Source: Streptomyces sp. CB00455
Lineage (GTDB): Bacteria > Actinomycetota > Actinomycetes > Streptomycetales > Streptomycetaceae
Length of the DNA stretch: 64,000 nucleotides
Direction of reading: 5' to 3'
Assembly: GCF_001905445.1 (NCBI RefSeq)
Contig: NZ_LIVQ01000010.1
Location: 71,417 to 135,416, forward strand
A program made the translations under genes and the position numbers. Positions 61,767 to 64,000 of the stretch are shown here, in pieces. Within the stretch, counting starts at the first letter, position 1. Every line of letters begins with the position of its first letter. Under the pieces are notes generated by a model. The model was not told the origin of the DNA. It did not search any database and was given only the letters and a program-made list of their open reading frames with translations.

Positions 61767-63611
61767 ATGACCCCGTCGGCCTCCGCCGACCTGTCCCGGC
61801 TGCTCTTCGACGGCAGGTACGAGCAGAACCACCAGGACCTCCACGAGCTCCTGCTGGACCCCGTGTTCGACGCCCGCGAGGGACTGGACATGACCGGGGC
61901 CGGCAAGCTGGCCTACGCCCGCTCGCGCGCCGTCCACGGTGCGCTGGAGCGCCCGCGGGAGATCATGGCGGACCCGTGGCGGCTGTTCGCCCTGGCCGAA
62001 TGGCCCTCGCTGGTGGACGTGTCCACCTTCTCGCTGCTCATGGTCCACTACAACCTGGCCTTCGGCACGGTCCTCGAACACGGCGACCGTGAAGACCTGA
62101 AGGACCTCGTCGAAGAGCTGGACCGGCTCGACTCCTTCAGCCCCTACATGGCCACCGAGCTGGGGTACGGCAACAACGTGGCCGCCCTGCGCACCGAGGC
62201 CGTCTACGACACCGCGACGCAGACCTTCGTCCTCAACACGCCGGATGCGCTCGCCCAGAAGCACATGTCCTACAGCGGCTTCCACGACATCCCGAAGCTG
62301 GCCGTGGTCCTGGCCCGGCTGAAGGCGGACGGCAAGGACCACGGCGTGTACCCGTTCCTGGTCCGGATCACCGACAGCGACGGCCTGTGCGAGGGCGTGC
62401 ACGCCGTACCGTGCCCCGAGAAGCCGGTCCAGGGCCTGGACAACGGCCTCACCTGGTTCGACCACGTACGCGTCCCCCGCCGCAACCTGCTCCACGGCGA
62501 CATGGGCGGCTTCGACGAACACGGCGCCTTCCACCCCGCCCCCGGCAACCGGCGCAAGCGGTTCCTGCGCACGATGAGCCGGATCCTGCCCGGCCGGCTG
62601 TGCGTCTCCAGCGCGGCCACCGGCGCCGGCCGGGCGAGCGTCTACATCGCCCTGCGCTACGCCGCGCAGCGGCTCACCAGCGCCCCCGGCCGGAGCGACC
62701 AGCCCGTCATCGGCTACCGCAGCCACCAGCTCCCGCTCTACACCGCGCTGTCGAAGACCTACGCGATGACGTTCCTGCTCAACCACGCCAAGCGGGAGTT
62801 CGCGGCGGCGCCGGCGGCCGGCTCCCTGCCCGCCGGGCTGGGCGACCTGGTCTCGATCACCAAGGCCCTGTCCACCTGGGAGATGAGCGAGGTCATCGCC
62901 ACCTGCCGGGAGCGCTGCGGCGCCCAGGGCATCTTCAGCGTCAACCGGATCGCCGACTACGGCTCCCTGCTCCAGGGCCTGGTCACCGCCGAGGGGGACA
63001 ACCAGGTGCTGCTCGCCACCACCGCCGGGCAGATCATCGCCCGGAGCGGCGACGGCGAGGAGCCCGCCCCGGCCCCCGACCCCGCGGGCCGCGACCTGCG
63101 CGACACCGCCTTCCTGCTGGCCGCCCTGCGCCACCGGGAAGAGCAGCTGCTGGGCTCGGCCCGGGCGGTCATGGCGGACGGCTCCCGGGACCGCACGTAC
63201 TTCGAGGCGTGGAACGACACCGTCAACACGGGCCTGGAGGCGGCCCGGCTGCGCGGGGTCCGCACCGCCCTGGAGTGCTTCACCGGGGCCGCCGGCGCGG
63301 CGCGCACCGACACCTCCCGCACCGCCCTCGGCCTCCTGGCCGCCCTGTACGCCCTGACCGAGGTGCGACGGGACGCCGGCTGGTACTTGGCCCGCGGCGT
63401 GCTGACGACCGAACAGGTCGAACGGCTGCCGCTGGAGGCCGACGCGCTGTGCGCGGAGATCCACCCGTACGCCGACGTGCTGACCGAGGGGTTCAACCTC
63501 TCGCCCGAGCTGCTGCGGGCGCCGATCGCGGCGGACGACTACGCGGCCGCCTTCCAGCGGTACACCGGCGCCTTCGGCCCGGCCGCCGACCGCACTCCCG
63601 AGCGGAGCTGA
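61767..63611 (+). CDS. Acyl-CoA oxidase-like flavoprotein
   Basis: A 614-aa member of the acyl-CoA oxidase group (acyl-CoA dehydrogenase superfamily). Regions seen are an N-terminal helical domain, the substrate/FAD-contacting middle (AQKHMSYSGFHDIPKLAVVLARL; PVQGLDNGLTWFDHVRVPRRNLL), the conserved FAD helix (KALSTWEMSEVIATCRERCGAQGI) and the block carrying the catalytic glutamate (LVTAEGDNQVLLATTAG). It would introduce an alpha,beta double bond (or oxidise) in the acyl chain built by the KAS enzymes, as HxcO does for the calcium-dependent antibiotic side chain. GGAAAGGA lies 8 bp before the ATG. Next gene starts 5 bp after its stop. Confidence 0.88.
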   Translation: MTPSASADLSRLLFDGRYEQNHQDLHELLLDPVFDAREGLDMTGAGKLAYARSRAVHGALERPREIMADPWRLFALAEWPSLVDVSTFSLLMVHYNLAFGTVLEHGDREDLKDLVEELDRLDSFSPYMATELGYGNNVAALRTEAVYDTATQTFVLNTPDALAQKHMSYSGFHDIPKLAVVLARLKADGKDHGVYPFLVRITDSDGLCEGVHAVPCPEKPVQGLDNGLTWFDHVRVPRRNLLHGDMGGFDEHGAFHPAPGNRRKRFLRTMSRILPGRLCVSSAATGAGRASVYIALRYAAQRLTSAPGRSDQPVIGYRSHQLPLYTALSKTYAMTFLLNHAKREFAAAPAAGSLPAGLGDLVSITKALSTWEMSEVIATCRERCGAQGIFSVNRIADYGSLLQGLVTAEGDNQVLLATTAGQIIARSGDGEEPAPAPDPAGRDLRDTAFLLAALRHREEQLLGSARAVMADGSRDRTYFEAWNDTVNTGLEAARLRGVRTALECFTGAAGAARTDTSRTALGLLAALYALTEVRRDAGWYLARGVLTTEQVERLPLEADALCAEIHPYADVLTEGFNLSPELLRAPIAADDYAAAFQRYTGAFGPAADRTPERS

Positions 63612-63616
63612 ACGCG

Positions 63617-64000
63617 ATGGCACGGCACAGCTACCCCTGCCCGATCCGCTGGTCCGACATGGACGTCTACGGGATCGTCAACAACGTCTCCTACCTGCGC
63701 TACCTGGAGGAGGCCCGGGTCGACTTCGTCTTCCGGATGGCGCCCACCGACGGCGACGCCTTCTTCCGCGACGGCTCGGTCGTGGTCGAGCACGCCATCC
63801 GCTACCGCCGCCCGCTCGTCCACCGGCACGAACCGGTCGAGATCGAGATGTGGGTCTCCGGCCTCCAGTCGGCGACCGTGACCATCGACTACGTGGTCAA
63901 GGACGGCGACACGGTCCACGCCACCGCCTCGACCACCATGGCACCGTTCGACTACACGGCGGGCCGGCCCCGGCGGATGACCGACGAGGAGATCCGCTTC
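63617..64000 (+). CDS. Hotdog-fold acyl thioesterase (YbgC/4HBT type), 3' end beyond window
   Basis: The first 128 residues of a 4-hydroxybenzoyl-CoA-thioesterase-family protein. The family pattern IRWSDMDVYGIVNNVSYLRYLEEARV includes the catalytic aspartate, and the beta-sheet block HAIRYRRPLVHRHEPVEIEM follows. Full proteins are about 140-150 aa, so little is missing. It starts 5 bp after the oxidase and completes the fatty-acid cassette: it may release the acyl chain from ACP or CoA, or act as an editing enzyme. The frame is open to base 64000. Confidence 0.88.
   Translation, partial: MARHSYPCPIRWSDMDVYGIVNNVSYLRYLEEARVDFVFRMAPTDGDAFFRDGSVVVEHAIRYRRPLVHRHEPVEIEMWVSGLQSATVTIDYVVKDGDTVHATASTTMAPFDYTAGRPRRMTDEEIRF

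Overview
The window is very GC-rich, with long operons joined by ATGA-type overlaps, two SARP-family regulators and a bldA-type TTA codon. This points to Streptomyces or a close actinomycete relative. No rRNA, tRNA, CRISPR array or insertion sequence is visible. Most of the window (about 13 to 63.6 kb) is a non-ribosomal peptide (NRPS) gene cluster that I do not recognise as a named product.

Left flank (1-12.9 kb): the 3' end of metH, then metF and ahcY (a methyl-cycle operon closed by a terminator); two convergent DUF1772 membrane-protein paralogues; a matB-like malonyl-CoA ligase followed by a PEP-mutase-family gene remnant; a flavin-halogenase-like protein lacking the catalytic lysine; an asparagine-rich microprotein; a small secreted peptide; a large SARP-NB-ARC-TPR regulator carrying a TTA codon; and a secreted phospholipase A2.

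Core (13-52 kb): a SyrP-like hydroxylase, a PPTase, a degenerate SbnA-like pseudoenzyme, SbnB, an intact SbnA, an MbtH protein, two overlapping NRPS genes (1659 and 5759 aa), a carbamoyltransferase of the ornithine carbamoyltransferase family, an MFS exporter, a second SyrP-like hydroxylase, a type II thioesterase, a third NRPS (1994 aa), a lipoprotein and a short SerA. The best domain-level reading puts the third NRPS first (C-A-PCP-E-C), then the 1659-aa protein (A-PCP-C-A-PCP), then the 5759-aa protein (five C-A-PCP modules plus a C-terminal penicillin-binding-protein-type thioesterase). That makes an octapeptide line. SerA, SbnA and SbnB would make 2,3-diaminopropionate, the carbamoyltransferase could turn it into a ureido residue, and the hydroxylases fit the two modules with Asp/Asn-like adenylation codes.

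Right flank (52-64 kb): an ABC exporter pair, a second SARP, a frameshifted AraC-type pseudogene and an FAD-linked oxidase on the minus strand. Then comes a plus-strand fatty-acid cassette (KAS III, ACP, KAS II, acyl-CoA oxidase, hotdog thioesterase running off the window end). Similar cassettes make short acyl chains for lipopeptides, so an N-acylated, side-chain- or head-to-tail-cyclised peptide is the working model. Residue identities and ring closure are inference.
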